From the NCBI GenBank assembly GCA_026874595.1, contig CM049311.1, positions 49,355,676-49,419,675 of the forward strand: DNA of 64,000 bases, read 5' to 3'. The stretch comes from Sipunculus nudus (lineage: Eukaryota; Annelida; Sipuncula; Golfingiida; Sipunculidae). Position 1 is the first letter of the stretch. Each line of letters starts with the position of its first letter. Below are positions 22,490 through 35,300 of the stretch, in pieces. The position numbers and the translations under genes were made by a program. The notes under the pieces were generated by a model. That model was not told the DNA's origin. It saw only the letters and a list, made by a program, of their open reading frames with translations, and searched no databases.

Positions 22490-25400
22490 TATAGCATATA
22501 TGTAGCACAATTGAACTCAGTATCACTAAATCGCCCATTGTGGGTTTCAACTTCAACTTATATTTGTATTATATGCGTCTAGACACAAACCACCATTTAT
22601 GGTTGCTTGGTTGTATCACGTGCAAATGCGATGTAAAATACAATTGGTATGTCCCCGTCCGCCAAATAAACCTGTCCTAAGGCAGTTTAGGCCATCGATG
22701 AATCTAGGAATGAACCTTAACTTCAATTTTTAAATGAACACATGGAACAATTTCTCTTTAAAGGCAGATCTGCCGATCAGACAAAAAAAAACATCGCTAG
22801 AACATTTACCAAAAAATATGGAGATGGAACGGAATATACAAAAGTTTGGATTTTATTAAAAACCATAAATCTTTGGACTGTCAATGCATAGTGACATTTA
22901 ATATAATATGTGATACTGGAAATACAGGTACAGGATTGTGAAGAAAAATTGTTATCCTAAGAAAACTAAGGGTTCAAATTCTGAGGGCGGCGTCATTGTT
23001 GAATCGATTCTTTAAGTAAAAGGATTACCTGGATATGTAAACTAACAGATGATTGGAACTCACAGTGTTCCAATCCGTTCATCTATGGGAACTCAATGCG
23101 CCCGTAAGGAGAACAGAAGCAGCGCTGGTTTTGATAGGGACAGATGGCTCAGTCGGAATAAAGTCAGAGGCGGTCAAATGTAATCACTCTTTGCTGGTCT
23201 GGCATTGAGATAGATCTGTACGAGCAAAATGACCAGCGTGGCAATAGATGTTTCTCTATCTTATTCCACTATGAGATTATTAGTTTTTCTTTGCGTGGTA
23301 TTATACAACCAATTTAAAAAAAACACGGGACAGAATAATTGAACGCTTACGATTAACCTCTCAGGGTCAAAATGGGAACTGAAATAATATTTTAACACCA
23401 AATCATTTTATAGATAAGAACATGTATACGGTGGAGCAAAATCCAATTTAGCGGAAGGCCTGGGACAATATTGCCCACAGTGGTATCGACACTAACATTC
23501 ACCTCAACATCATTATTTTATAGTGAAGACTGGACCAGACGGACTATCCTCATGTTGACTGGCACAACGCATGCTAAGGTGCCCGGACTTTACTGCACGC
23601 ACTGTTGTAACGGCCGTGTTGTACAGAAGAATTAAAGGAACCGGTACCAGGTAATTTCAATCAAGTGAGACACAGAGGTTATATTCCCTGTGGTGTATTA
23701 ATTAAGAAGCTTCTTCAGGGATACATTATTTTTTATTTGATCCATGGTGAAACGTTTATTAAATTTATATAGTTATTGGCGAAACGGGGTTATCTTCAAT
23801 TAGATACACACTGTATATTCGTATATGTACAGAGAGTAAATTGCTGTAAGAACACATATCCATACACACAGATATACCGTTGTTTCTACCATCAAACCTT
23901 TTCGTGACCCAAATTTTGTATACCTTGAAATGCCAATGTTACAATATTATCTACAATAAACAACCTGAACAACCATCAGTATGACTACGCTGAGAAAACA
24001 TGTATCAATGTATTCTGAAGTGGATATTGCGATAAAGTGCCTGAGTTAGAGTTTAATTTTAAGTTAATGTGAATATTTGTTATTGAGGTACAAAATTAAA
24101 GATAAGAGTTGTAGGATGTTCTTTCTAATAAATGTATTAAATGTGAACGGGCAGTGTTAATAACGGAATAATTAAGCATTTGTGGCTTAATGTCCGTTTA
24201 CTTCTTACAATGTTTATTTGATTTGCTATGTATGCATAAATTGACTATACTTCTTATGTTGGTCCTGAATAATGAACGTATTATTGTTTTATTGTCTTAT
24301 AAGACAAAAGTCGTCAATACATACATGCTGATTCTACAAACACCAGTTTATCATTCGACCTAGAAAAAACATAAGGATGAAAACCAAAAGGCTAAGTTCC
24401 ATTGGCCCCATTAAAGGTTTTCTTCCTTCAACTGCAGAAGGAGTACACTTATGGGTTACATATTAACGTGGAAATTACGAGCAAATCGAGGAAAACTTGT
24501 TATAATACTGGAAAGCCTACCACCAATAAACTCAGTGTATCATACTCTTGCATTCTGACGACTTTCCGATAAAGTTTACCCATATACGCTTGATAAGTGT
24601 ATCCTATTGATAAGTGTATCCTAGTACATATTATAGATGATTGTCTTTGTCTCATTCTCTTACCTTCCGGCCACTATTTATTAAGGTGACATTTTATCCA
24701 GGGTGAGCTACAAATATCATTTGAAAACACCGGTGTGTCATTGTTGGTCAGTGTAAAATGACGTCAGTGGCGAAAGCCAAAACCTGCACGCAGTTTCCCG
24801 TTTCCTTCTTTATTTCCTAACTGATTCGCACTGCGTGACATTGGTTACTTGCTTTACATATATATATATATATAAATATACATACATACATATATATGTA
24901 AACCACATAAAGTTCGTGTTCAATAATCCAAAATCTTTAACATTCAAATTTTGGAAGGAAGAAAATCGATATCTGTATAAAAATTGTTTTTTTTTTTCAA
25001 AATTAAATTATGGTCACCAGATGCAAAAAAGGTTTTGTAAAAATTTTGCTTTAAGCATTTCATTGCAACACCAGTTTAAAGCTAATAGATGGGGTTTTCA
25101 CCCTGATTTTGGTTTATAATTTAGTACATAAGTGTAAAAAAATGATAAATGCAAATATTATTGAAAATACTGTCCATTCTGATCGAAGCTTCCTACCGAG
25201 GCGTGCCCCCACCCCCGGGTCCGAAGCCCATGTCTATTGAATTCCATGCTTAGTCTCTACAAGTAAAAACTAACTGTTAATGCCTTTCGTGGAATATTAC
25301 GAGGTAAAATTGCTATACAGATCAAGGTTTCATCAATACAGGGAATGCATTTATTTAAACACTTCATAAGAGGAAACGTTGCAAACAATATTACTAAACT

Positions 25401-26760
25401 GATTGGACAAACTTAATGTCATTGTTTGTTGTACACGCCTTATAGTGGTTTTAAATTTTCCCTGAGTTACTAAACACCATAGCCTTTGGTGGCGAAAATT
25501 CTAAGATTTAGTATAAGTCCCGATATCTTGTATAATGATCTGTTAAATAAAACCTTTTTTGCTTGGTTGTAATAATAGGCACCCAGTGGCTTGTATCATT
25601 TACTTTTAAATCACACTTTTACAGTAAATAATTATTTCCTTGATCGCCTTAATGAAAATATAATACCTGAATCGTATTGGTTTTGGTATTTAATTAAGAT
25701 TATATAACTAACACACTTTATTAAGCCTGCCTTAATTCTCTATCCTATAATTCAATAAGAAAACATTTAGTGCGGTTAAACACGCGTAACTGTTTGCACT
25801 TTTTAGACCGTGGCCATGACATGTGATATAAAAGTCTAATAAATTATACACTATATATTCTGAAATATTAGTTCTGATTTATTTTCATGGTTTTCTTTTG
25901 TCAAGATAATCCACGAATTCATGATTCCAACGACAAAAAAAAATCACATGGTCAGAGACTATCTTGACGACAGCTCGTGGTCGACTTCATCTATTGTTAT
26001 CATCGCTGGCTGATGAGTTTTCAATAAAGGTATTTTAAAATTATTTATAACTATTTTATGAATGTCATTGGTACATATGATAAATGTGCTGAATTACTTT
26101 TCCTGTAATATACTCGTACTATACGTGATTTTTACAGTACAATTCATGTTTATAATAAAAATGTATCAAAACCGTTATTTTTAAATTGAAAACGTTTCCA
26201 CATACTCTTTTTTCAGCATTTCGGGTGAAATATTAAAGAACATTACCACATTTCTATCGCGAAAAGCGTTAGCTCTGACACAATAGGAACGGTACACATG
26301 TTCCAATGTTCGAAACAACGGTTACCGACAAGTTTCACGTAAACTCATTTGCATGTTGCACATTCGAGACGCGAATATTAAGAACATTTCTTCCGAATAT
26401 TGCCAAATATACAGGTGCGTTAAATATTAATGTAAGCCGTAATTAATCTTCACAGAATTCAAGTATCCATATTTTGTCGCGCTGATTTTCAGATAAGTGA
26501 AATTCCTGTCTAATCGGCCCAATAAATTTATTCTAATATAAAAAAAAATCTCCAAATAGTTGACACATTGAATGCCAAACGAAGCTCTATTCCTATGCCC
26601 CTAGGTATATGTTCTCGTATCTATTGCGTATAAGAAGATATTGCTAACGAATTGCTAACATTTTCATTCTCTTCCCATGAATTTATCAAACCACGATATG
26701 CGTTTTGCACACAAACCATGGTATTCTAAGCAGTCGATATTATCTGAATCAGGTGGTTAA
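22490..26760. other. Long intergenic stretch
   Basis: AT-rich DNA without recognisable genes. It holds a TA/CATA microsatellite at 24858-24900, a perfect CRE-like TGACGTCA near 24759 and an octamer-like ATTTGCAT near 26348. A single site of this kind is expected by chance. The 94-codon frame at 24835-25119 begins with non-coding-type codons and runs through the microsatellite. Confidence 0.45.
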
Positions 26761-26764
26761 TTGG

Positions 26765-26960
26765 TATATATGCGGAAGTTTAAAAGTCGCTAATTGACAA
26801 ACACCTTTTGCCAACCGCTGGTGCGTTTGACTTACCTTAGGATGACTTTGTTGAATGTGTTTGGATTATTTTGCGGGCCCCCATCTTTCTTAAACACGTG
26901 AATATAAACAGCGTGTACGCGATGGATCGGCGTTTTCTTACGTTTTCTTTTTTTTCAATA
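26765..26960 (+). repeat. Dispersed repeat family 2, copy 2
   Basis: Shares with 9440-9640 the run TTTGGATTATTTTGCGGGCC, then CTTAAACACGTGAATATAAAC and a GTGTACGCGATGGAT-like phrase. Same orientation as copy 1. Confidence 0.6.
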
Positions 26961-27395
26961 AAAGGTTCAAGCCATTATCTTCAATAAATTTCAGAATAGG
27001 TCCTTTTCAATGCCATATTTGCGAAAATTCGCTTAAAACAAAGAGATTCGCTCTAGTATATGGTATATGTATGTATGGTATATATAGTTTATCGTATGCT
27101 TATCGTATCAATAGAAAGTGATACCAAAAGGCCTAAATCTGTCCTTCAAAAAGAAATCGTAGCATAAAGCATAATGTTTGGGTATCTAAATATGTACTGA
27201 TTCTATCCTCATACAAGCAAAGAGTGTGAAAGCACCATCACCTCAATAGAAAAGAGTAATTGAATCTATACACCTGACAGGTGTGAGCTTCTAAACGTGT
27301 ATCTTGCAATGCACACATTCAGTCTGAAATAAAACTTTTAAACAAATACAATTAATTTTACATTGGTTGTACAACAAGATGTAATTACTAATACA
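26961..27395. other. Intergenic DNA
   Basis: Unique-looking AT-rich sequence with TATG/TA repeats near 27056-27085. Nothing else recognised. Confidence 0.4.
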
Positions 27396-27397
27396 AG

Positions 27398-27548
27398 ACA
27401 CTCTCCGTGGCTCAGATGGTGGCGTTCGGTAGGGGTGGCAGAAATCAGAAGAAAAGAAGAAAATCACCGCAACCTACTCCCATAGCACCATCGGTTATAG
27501 AACCTTTGTCTCCAGCTAGTGGCGAGTGCCGAGCGTTTTACCACCCAT
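27398..27548 (-). repeat. SINE family 1, copy 3 (diverged)
   Basis: Starts GACACTCTCCGTGGCTCAG and keeps GGTGGCGTTCGGTAGG and the terminal GTGCCGAGCGTTTTACC. The middle is replaced or diverged (AAGAAAAGAAGAAAATC). The tRNA-like B box is poorly preserved, so this is an older copy. Confidence 0.65.
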
Positions 27549-27751
27549 TACATTGAAAGAGACACAGTGTGCAAATACTAAACAATAACATGTATATTAA
27601 CTTTCAGTACAGTATTCAACAAATAAGTTTAACCTTCGATGTACTTGAAGAAAAGGAAATTTAGCACAATATCCAAACCATTTAAAACAGATATTTATAA
27701 ACAGAGTCATTATACAGACTTGAAACCAATAAAATGAGTTTCATTTCTCGA

Positions 27752-27764
27752 CCCCCCCCCCCCC
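27752..27764. repeat. C13 homopolymer
   Basis: Thirteen C followed directly by A8, one of seven G/C homopolymers of 12 or more in the window. Confidence 0.9.
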
Positions 27765-27839
27765 AAAAAAAACCCCATAGAAATAGTGCTTTTGCAATGC
27801 ATTTTAGGACAAATTCAACCGGATGTATTGATATTTTAT

Positions 27840-28320
27840 AATTTGATGGCCATCTTGGCTGCCATCTGAATTGTGACCGAGATAAGATAAATTTCGCTTG
27901 GCCCCATATCTGAAAATATGGAGTATGGTCTGGACAACCATTATACCAAGTTTCATTCTTCTTTCAACTTTTACCCAAATCTTTTATAAATGCAGCTATA
28001 GCGCTGGACATATGAAAATATTAACAAATCTTGATAAAAGAACACCTAGTGAATATCTGGAGAAGTTTATTTATACCTCGATAACTGAATTTCAGAACAA
28101 AATAACCCCTAGGAAATCGAGTATTTGCAATGCTTTCTAGCAAAATTAAAACTCAAGTTATTGACTTTTATTAATCAGGCGACCATCTTGGATTTTGGCC
28201 AAGAACATTTATTTTTATAGCTTGGTCCCATATCTGAAATTGACCATTAAGTTCCACAGAACACTTTTGCCAACTTCCATCCATCTTTCCTTCTTTGCAA
28301 AATTCTAACAAATATTGGTG
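27840..28320. repeat. Two diverged ~335-bp tandem units
   Basis: GGCCATCTTGG...GAATTGTGACC...CTTGGCCCCATATCTG (from 27847) is repeated as GCGACCATCTTGGATTTTGG...CTTGGTCCCATATCTG (from 28178). Each copy is followed by an ACCAAGTTTCAT/CCAACTTCCAT phrase. The layout resembles the cores of other non-autonomous repeats in the window. The 80-codon frame at 27898-28140 lies inside unit 1 and is not convincing. Confidence 0.6.
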
Positions 28321-28464
28321 CTTAACCACTGCACTACATCGCTGACGATTTTATACAAAGGCGGTAATAATGTAATAATGCGACTGTGTGTATTTATGGA
28401 TTGATAACAAAGCCAGAGAGTGTGGAGGTGGGCATAAAGCCTGTCAGACTATGCATGTATTAGC

Positions 28465-29110
28465 GGCTGGAAGCCGGAAACGGATATGACGTAGGTCCGT
28501 AAGTGAAAATAGCCTTAGACTGGTACCCCGCTCTATTATGGTACCGCTGCTCTAGGCCAATCATAGAGACGGGCGTACAACGCCATCTTCAGGACTCCGG
28601 GCAGACTGGTTCCAACTCAAGTCTGAATCATATATGATAAAAATAAGCATTTCGTTTGCTCAGAGAAGTTGTTAAAAGTTGCCTGTACATTTCGTGTGAC
28701 ATTTATGATTAGATTAATAGATATTGATAATAAACCAATGCCACGTACAGTAGAATATCAAGTATTCAGTATATCGTATGATTCGTATCATCTATACATC
28801 CATCAGTCAATTTTTGAGCAAAAACTAATTTTTCAATATTTGGAAACTTTAAATAACTAAAGAAAGTAATTTTATAAGTATTCTTCACGGATAACCAGCC
28901 AGGATCGCGAGAACGTCCATGTCAATCGGTGTGAGCGTACAGACTGGAGTTGGAACCAATCTACAGGTAGGTCAGGAGTTGCAACTGGGAGTAATGAAGA
29001 TGGCGTCGTACGCCTGTCTCTATGCTTGGCTTGACGGCCTTAATAGAGCAGGGTATCAGTCTAAAATAGCCTTCTCATCGTCACGATATCTGTTCAGTCT
29101 CCGGCACAAA
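28465..29110. repeat. Long inverted repeat (~120-145 bp arms)
   Basis: The left arm 28507-28625 and the reverse complement of the right arm 28932-29075 share CTCTATTAWGG, CATAGAGACRGGCGTAC, ACGCCATCTTCA and TGGTTCCAACTC, with small indels (about 75-80% identity by eye). Weaker similarity extends outward on both sides (GCCGGARAC). The spacer is about 300 bp of AT-rich DNA. Either two SINE-body copies inserted in opposite orientation, or this is one element with long terminal inverted repeats. Confidence 0.75.
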
Positions 29111-29157
29111 AGTGCTAGTGTTTATATTGTTACGAAGAAAAATATTTCAGGGGAAAA

Positions 29158-29240
29158 TACTGGGCCGATCCGGGGTTCGAACCCATGTTGGTGGCGCACA
29201 AATCCGGCGTACCAACCGCTTCGCTAGCAAAGCATGCTTC
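29158..29240 (-). repeat. tRNA-like SINE head (pseudogene)
   Basis: On the minus strand: GCTAGCGAAGCGGTTGG (A box, one deviation) and, about 35 bp on, TGGGTTCGAACCCC, a perfect B box with pairing T-arm bases. The segment is followed by the right arm of the inverted repeat rather than by a tRNA 3' end, so it looks like the head of a SINE whose body is the 28932-29150 sequence. A free-standing tRNA gene is unlikely because no clean acceptor stem is seen. Confidence 0.6.
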
Positions 29241-29284
29241 ACTAGCGAAACAGTTCGGTCCGCTTTTATGTCACCCCATAACAC

Positions 29285-29286
<2 letters not shown>

Positions 29287-29330
<44 letters not shown>
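29287..29330. repeat. (AT)n microsatellite
   Basis: Pure AT dinucleotides directly abutting the LTR at 29331, as a TA tract does at LTR copy B. Confidence 0.92.
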
Positions 29331-29334
<4 letters not shown>

Positions 29335-30000
29335 ACGGAACCTAATATAAACAGATCACGTATGCGTGATGAACACAAATTCTGTAACGGAGATAAAAAA
29401 AACAGATTCTGTAACACTAAGCAGCGTGAAATGTCTAGGGGAATGAATAAAGAAGTCAGTGTTTTTTTGTTAACAAATAACTATAATTTATTCTTAAAAC
29501 AACCCTAACAATACAATACACTAAATCAATACAATTATACAGTAAAACAGCGGTATAGCAACAAGTCAATACAATCACACTGAAAATAATGTGCACAGTA
29601 CCTGGATACCAACACCGTCACAACGATAAGTTCTTTAAATGTATACTCTCGGAGAATGACAGTCCAGTGTAAAGCTCTTGAAACAATCCAAAAAGTAAAC
29701 TGAAGTCCAAAAGAGTCTGAAGAAAATCTATAATTGCCGCACACGTCGGAGTAGGTCCCACAAACTGACACACACGCTTCTGCGTCCGCTGGAATCTTCT
29801 CTGCTCTCTGCTCGGTTCTAAAACACAGCCCCTTTATTACCTTCACACCTCAAGCCGAGAATATTCCACTTCTCGAACAGTCTTAAGGATCCCACACAAC
29901 ACAGTAATCAGGCGTTTCAGGAATAATCGAGAAGAACATAGCCGTATATATCCCCACACACCAGGGTCATCACGTGACCTCGGCAAGGCGTGAAAACCCC
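29331..30000 (-). mobile_element. Truncated LTR, family L, copy C
   Basis: Begins TGTTACGGAACCTAATAT (the reverse complement of the LTR 3' terminus) and passes through the GTAACACTAAGCAGCGTG block and the reverse-complemented polyadenylation region. It contains GACACACACGCTTCTGCG and CTTTATTACC (U3/TATA region) and fades around CACCAGGGTCATCACGTGACC. The outer U3 terminus is lost. The open frames 29535-29846 and 29843-30031 are LTR sequence. Confidence 0.85.
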
Positions 30001-30152
30001 CATTTATACCCATAAAGCATTCCAGAAACATAATCGTATATCACATTACTGGAGACGGGCTGAATATTTCAAAATACTAATGCAAATAAAACTGTTGTTT
30101 ATAATACGGATATATTTAAATAAAATAATTCAATATTAGATATTTCAATATA

Positions 30153-30197
<45 letters not shown>

Positions 30198-31205
30198 TAT
30201 ACTATTTCAATGATTCAATATTGGATATTGAACTGTTTCATATAATTAAAGTAAAACATTGCTCAGATGTCAGTATGATTTGTACAAAGGCAGCACGAAC
30301 ATCTGGTACCTGCGTGTAATCTCAAATTGTATAGTTAGATGTGTAAATCTTATACATGTATAACCTGTATTCTTTTTAAAGATATTACATAAAGTCATCT
30401 TAATTTACCTATTTCAATGATAGGTCCACGGTTTGGATGAAAAGAATCAGTTATGTAGTCGAGTATACACCATCCGAATCCTTGTGCAAGAGAGTCCAAG
30501 TCCGTGTCCTTGAGGTTCGAGTCCAAGTCCACCTCCTTCAAGTCCGAGTCATTGGAACTTAGTCCAAGTCCTAGTCCGAGCCCAATACAAATATTAATAA
30601 AGAACAATGTAAAATGGAAATTTCAAATTACAATGTTTAACATTTTAAAATTATAGTTCACCTACACATACTTTTACTATAATGGTTAATTACATTTATA
30701 GCTCCCAATATTGAGCAAAGCTTGGTATGTTGGTAATGTATAATTTTTATGTAATATTCAGTTAGTAGTCCGCACCTGTACATAAGTTTTTACAATATGT
30801 GACACAGTTTTTCTCTGTTTGACTCGAGATGGATTCGGCCTGATATCAAGAGTCCTTACCTCCAAGTCCAGGTACAAAACATTAATATAATGTCATGCTT
30901 CTTAGTAATTCCAAAAGAACTGCTTATCAGAAACTCCAGGTATCAATATTGGATTCGAATTACTTTGTTCCAAAGACTCTAATTTACTTGACGTGATATT
31001 AAATGCTAATTTTCCCTGGAGACCACATGTTAACTCATTATGCAAAAAAAAAATCCCCAAAATAGGAGTTATTTACCGTATATAATGCTTTCTTTCTCTG
31101 CTATCATTGACCAAGGTTTTTTTGCGACAATTATTTAAACACACACTGACTATGCCCTAAGCATCTGGGGTTTTTCTTTATTCTTATTCTTCTACTATTT
31201 TGATA
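30001..31205. other. AT-rich intergenic DNA with simple repeats
   Basis: Contains an (AT)n tract at 30155-30195 and a short degenerate (GTCCAA/GTCCGA)n minisatellite at 30488-30585, which yields a DSDLKEVDLDS-like minus-strand frame. Otherwise nothing is recognised. Confidence 0.6.
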
Positions 31206-31207
31206 TG

Positions 31208-32935
31208 AAAAACAAGAGCACCGAAAACGTGCATAATACGCCCGTCGCGCATCTGGTGACCTCTGACCCAATCAAATATGCGTGAATTGTTTTATGAGAA
31301 GGTATTTCAGGTGAGAAACTTTATAGGTAAAAATGTATAATGAGTTTCATGAAAATCCTTTGGCTTTTTGCCTCTAAAGTGCGGTGACCTCTGACCTCAT
31401 TTAATATGCATGGATTATAGTGGAAATCGAACTATAGCGAGATTTTTTATTGATTATTATTTCTTATGCTAATGAGTTTAATCACAAAGTAGCTATCATA
31501 ATGACACTACAAAGCAGCGTGTTAACCTCTAACCTCATAAAATATGCGTGACATCTGCTGAGAATTTAATTGACGTGAAAAAACTCTATTAGTAAATATG
31601 TAGTTTGAGTTTCATGAAATTCCATAGTTTTTTGTTATGTCACCACGGGGAGTATAAAGTGCGGTGACCTCTGATCTCATTAGATATGCATGGATTTTGC
31701 TGAAAATCAAACTTAGGGGAGTTATTTTTGGATTAATATGTTTGAAAAGTTTTATAAAAAAATCCTTGATATTCTTCGTTAGTTATCGCGGCGACAGTAG
31801 TTACCATAAGGACACTAAAAAGTAGCCTAGCTGGTGACCTCGGACCTCATTAAATATGCATATGAGGTTTTAAAATCAGTTGGTAAATATGTAAATTCAG
31901 TTTCTTGAAAATCCATAGGATTTCTTTTAAATCACAACGGTGCTTCAAAACTGTGGTGACATCTGACCTCATTAAAGATGCGTCGATTTTGCTGGATATT
32001 TGAACTTTGGCAAGATATTTTATTGATTAACATTTCTGATGAGCTTTATCAAAATCCTTCACATTCTCCGTAAGTTCTTGCGGCGATAGCACAAAGTAGC
32101 TATCAAAATGATGCTGAAAAAGTATCCTGGTGACCCCAGACCTCATTAAAAATGCGTGAAAACTGCTGAGGATTTAATTGAAAAAATCTATTAGTAAATA
32201 TGTATATTGAGTTTCATGAAAACCCATAGGAAATTTGTTATATCACCACGGTGCTTCAAAAGTGGGTGACCTCTGACCTTATTAAATATGCGTGGATTTT
32301 GCTGGAAATCGAACTTTGGCGAGATATTTTATTGAATAAAATTTGTGATGAGTTTTATCAAAATCCTTCATATTTTCTGTAAGTTATTTCGGCGACAGCA
32401 CAAAGTAGCTATTAAAATGATTCTAAAAAAGTAGCCTGGGGACCCCAGACCTCATTAAAATGCGTTAAATCTGTTGAGTATTTAATTAAGGTAAAAAATC
32501 TATTAGTAAATATGTTTATTGAGTTTCATGATTATCCATAGGGATTTTGTTAAGTCTCCACGGTGTTTCAAAAGTACGGTGATCCCTGACCTCATTTAAT
32601 ATGCCTTGATTTTGCTGGAAATCGAACTAAGGCGAGATATTTTTTATTCACTTTTCTGTATAGTTTTATCAAATTCCTTCATATTCTTCCTAGGTTATTG
32701 CGGCGACAGCACAAAGTAGTCTAGTGACCTATGACCTAATTAAATATGCGTGGATTTTGCAGATAATCGAACTCGGGCGAGATGATATGGTGGTAAGTAG
32801 TTATGGTGAGTTTGGTGAAAATCTATCAAAGTCGCGGAAAGTTATTGCGGAGACACTCAAAGATAACGGACGGAACGACAGACGGACGGACGGACGGTGG
32901 GTATACCATAATACTCCCGTTATATGACGGGTGTA
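31208..32935. mobile_element. Non-autonomous repeat element with ~300-bp internal tandem units
   Basis: The phrase GACCTCTGACCTCATTAAAT + ATGCGTGGATTTTGCTGG recurs at about 31390, 31667, 31955, 32268, 32580 and 32720, alternating with a half-unit (GACCCCAGACCTCATTAAA...GTTTCATGAAAACCCATAGG). This gives ~280-313-bp composite units. The left edge reads CAAGAGCACCGAAAACGTGC and TAATACGCCCGTC. The right edge has a (GACG)n run (32878-32898) and then GACGGGTGTATA, an imperfect inversion of the left TAATACGCCCGTC. The layout (short inverted ends plus a tandem core) is that of abundant non-autonomous mollusc-type repeats. No protein is encoded. Confidence 0.75.
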
Positions 32936-34640
32936 TAAAAAAGAAACAAAACAGTGCTCCCCGAATTTAAAACAAAAACAACAATAGAATGTAAGTGGTT
33001 AGTGAACTGGGATGGATGAATGTACCTCAACGCTATACATTCCTAATGAAGTGTTAATGTATGCATGTGTTTGCTCGATCGAAGGGACCCAATCACCTAT
33101 CTGACCTTTATAAACTGAAGGTATTCCCTTGTATCTTTTATAAAAATATCACAGCACATAGGCTGCTTGTTTTATTTATATCAACATGTTTATAATATTT
33201 TGGGGCCCGCATAATCAAAACAAATTCAACAAGCTAAGTTAAGGGCATCTGGCCCAAGTCAGAAAAGCCAGAGCTTTGCAAATGGCATTTCCAATAATTG
33301 ACCTTTCTACCTCAGTATATGTGCAATCTACCCCCTTCCGTTACATATTTCTCCTGTTTGTCAACATTGCTGTGTTTACAAACTTGTTGTTGATAAACAA
33401 GTTCATACATCCTCCGCGGAGTCGTAAAAAGAGCTGTTCACAACCAATATAACCCTTATATCAAAAATATATACACAGAGGAAGCCAGAAATCAGATAAA
33501 TACTTTTTTTTCAAAATTGATGTGAATTGTCTTCTTTAATGGCTCCTGGTTCACAATGGGATAGTTTTCGTTTTGTTATTGGAGCTCCAAATCCTACATG
33601 GGACTCGAGCTGCTGTGAGTAAAAATTTAGTCGTTCCTGAACCTAAATCTAACTATTTGTAAAGTCTTCACTATTTCCTGGACTAAATTATCCAGTGATT
33701 CTAAATCTGCCATATCATGTGCTTCCTTCAAGAAACGAATTAAAAAAAAAGAAATTTAAAAGAATTTATCGGCTACGTGACCCATGGTACAATTGCATAT
33801 TTTTGTGTTGGTGTGTGTAGTACTCTTTTTACTCTATTGATCATATAAGAATAATACTTAACTTCATTCAATGTTGCATATTCAGAATGTTGCTATGGCC
33901 AATCCATCAATGTTACAAAATATTTTATAATATAATCTTTTGTAACACTTAACCATGGTATTATGAATTTATTGTTTGATATTTTAGTAAATATATTTTA
34001 TATTTGTAAATGATACAGGGAGCCAAGGTAGACCAGCTTAATTTTAGCTGATTCGTTTGTTACCCTGTATAAATTTAATGTAAATGGATAAATAAAATAA
34101 AAAATGCGTGCGTATACATAAAAAATCGAACATAAAATATATGTGAGTTAACAAACATAACATTTGCCAGTAGCTGGCTTGCATAACTGTTAGCAGAATA
34201 AAGGGTTGGGGGGGGGGGGGGGGGGCTTTGCGTCCCCCTCCCATGAACACACCCCTGAGTCGAGAATTATGTTTGTCACTATGGTGACCAATACAATGTC
34301 ATTCAATGGTAATAAAGTCTACTCCTTGACATGCCTATGATAATTAAATTTTGCAACAGACTTCATTTGTTATATAACTCTCGCACTGATAACCGATCGC
34401 AATGGCGTAAAAATAAGATAATCTAAGAGTGATAGGTATTATCAATATTAATATGCTTCAGTACTAATATACCTTTGCCATGCAGGCAAACGTCAGTTCA
34501 TCAGCTAGTGTATGCGTCTCGGAATTCATCAATGTTTTTCTTCAGAATTCATTTAAGCTTGTATTTAACAATTATTGATAAACCGCACGGTGTGAATGTA
34601 TACAAATTATGATTATTGTATTGCAGTCTCAAAGCATAAC
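32936..34640. other. Intergenic DNA with dispersed repeat and G18 tract
   Basis: Contains the inverted third copy of dispersed family 2 (about 33150-33260, read on minus) and a run of 18 G at 34208-34225 followed by CTTTGCGTCCCCCTCCC. The rest is AT-rich with no gene seen. Confidence 0.55.
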
Positions 34641-35049
34641 CTCCAAGCAATGGACAGATTGTTCAATCTCATCCGCAAGTCTAATATTGGATCACCTGCA
34701 TTTATGGAGAGAGCGATGACCTTTAGTGGCGCAAACAATTTTTCTTTTAGAGCAACTTGAAATGGTTTATCTGCAGTGAGTCTATGTCTTAATCCGACTT
34801 TATTGGCCTAAGATGGCTGCTATTACAGCGTAGCCGTAAGGATTACCGCTCCAGGTTACTGTGAGAGAGACATTTACGATAACAGCGTTATCCTGTGGTA
34901 GATCGGAGAGGAAAAGCAAAATTTTATTTTTATCCTCAATTCCTTTACCAGCCATCCGGGTTCCTGGGTTTCTACTTTTTCGGACACGATTACGTATACG
35001 GTCACGGATAAGTTTGGAATAAACATATGATAATTATATGGGTTGTTTA

Positions 35050-35300
35050 CCTTTCTTCATTCCTCCAGAGTACAATTCGAAACGAATCTCTTCTTCATAA
35101 GCACTGTGGGACGACAGGGACTACTTGTCTCAACTGTAAAATCAACATTTGTAACACTTCAATGTTCAATGAAACATTTCTATTTTTGTTTCACATGCGT
35201 ATGCTTACAAAATATTAATTATCCCGTGAAGTCCTTACCGCATAAAACCCATGTGTATGTTATTTGCCTTAAACCAATTCTTGTCCAGCACACTTGAACG
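35050..35300 (+). repeat. Dispersed repeat family 4, copy 2 (empty site)
   Basis: Uninterrupted counterpart of 18722-19290 (GAAACGAATCTCTTCTTC, GCACTGTGGGACGACAGG, TTTCACATGCGTATGC, GTATGTTATTTGCC). It runs straight across the point at which the MITE is inserted in copy 1. Confidence 0.7.

Noticed and set aside
21818-22582. Mirror-image ORFs on both strands with 196-bp spacing
   Set aside because: They are caused by stop-poor pyrimidine-rich tandem repeats.
28919-29227. 102-codon ATG ORF
   Set aside because: It lies across the right arm of the inverted repeat and the tRNA-like head.
29158-29240. Functional tRNA gene
   Set aside because: A and B boxes are good but no clean acceptor stem or terminator was found, and the sequence continues into a SINE-like body.
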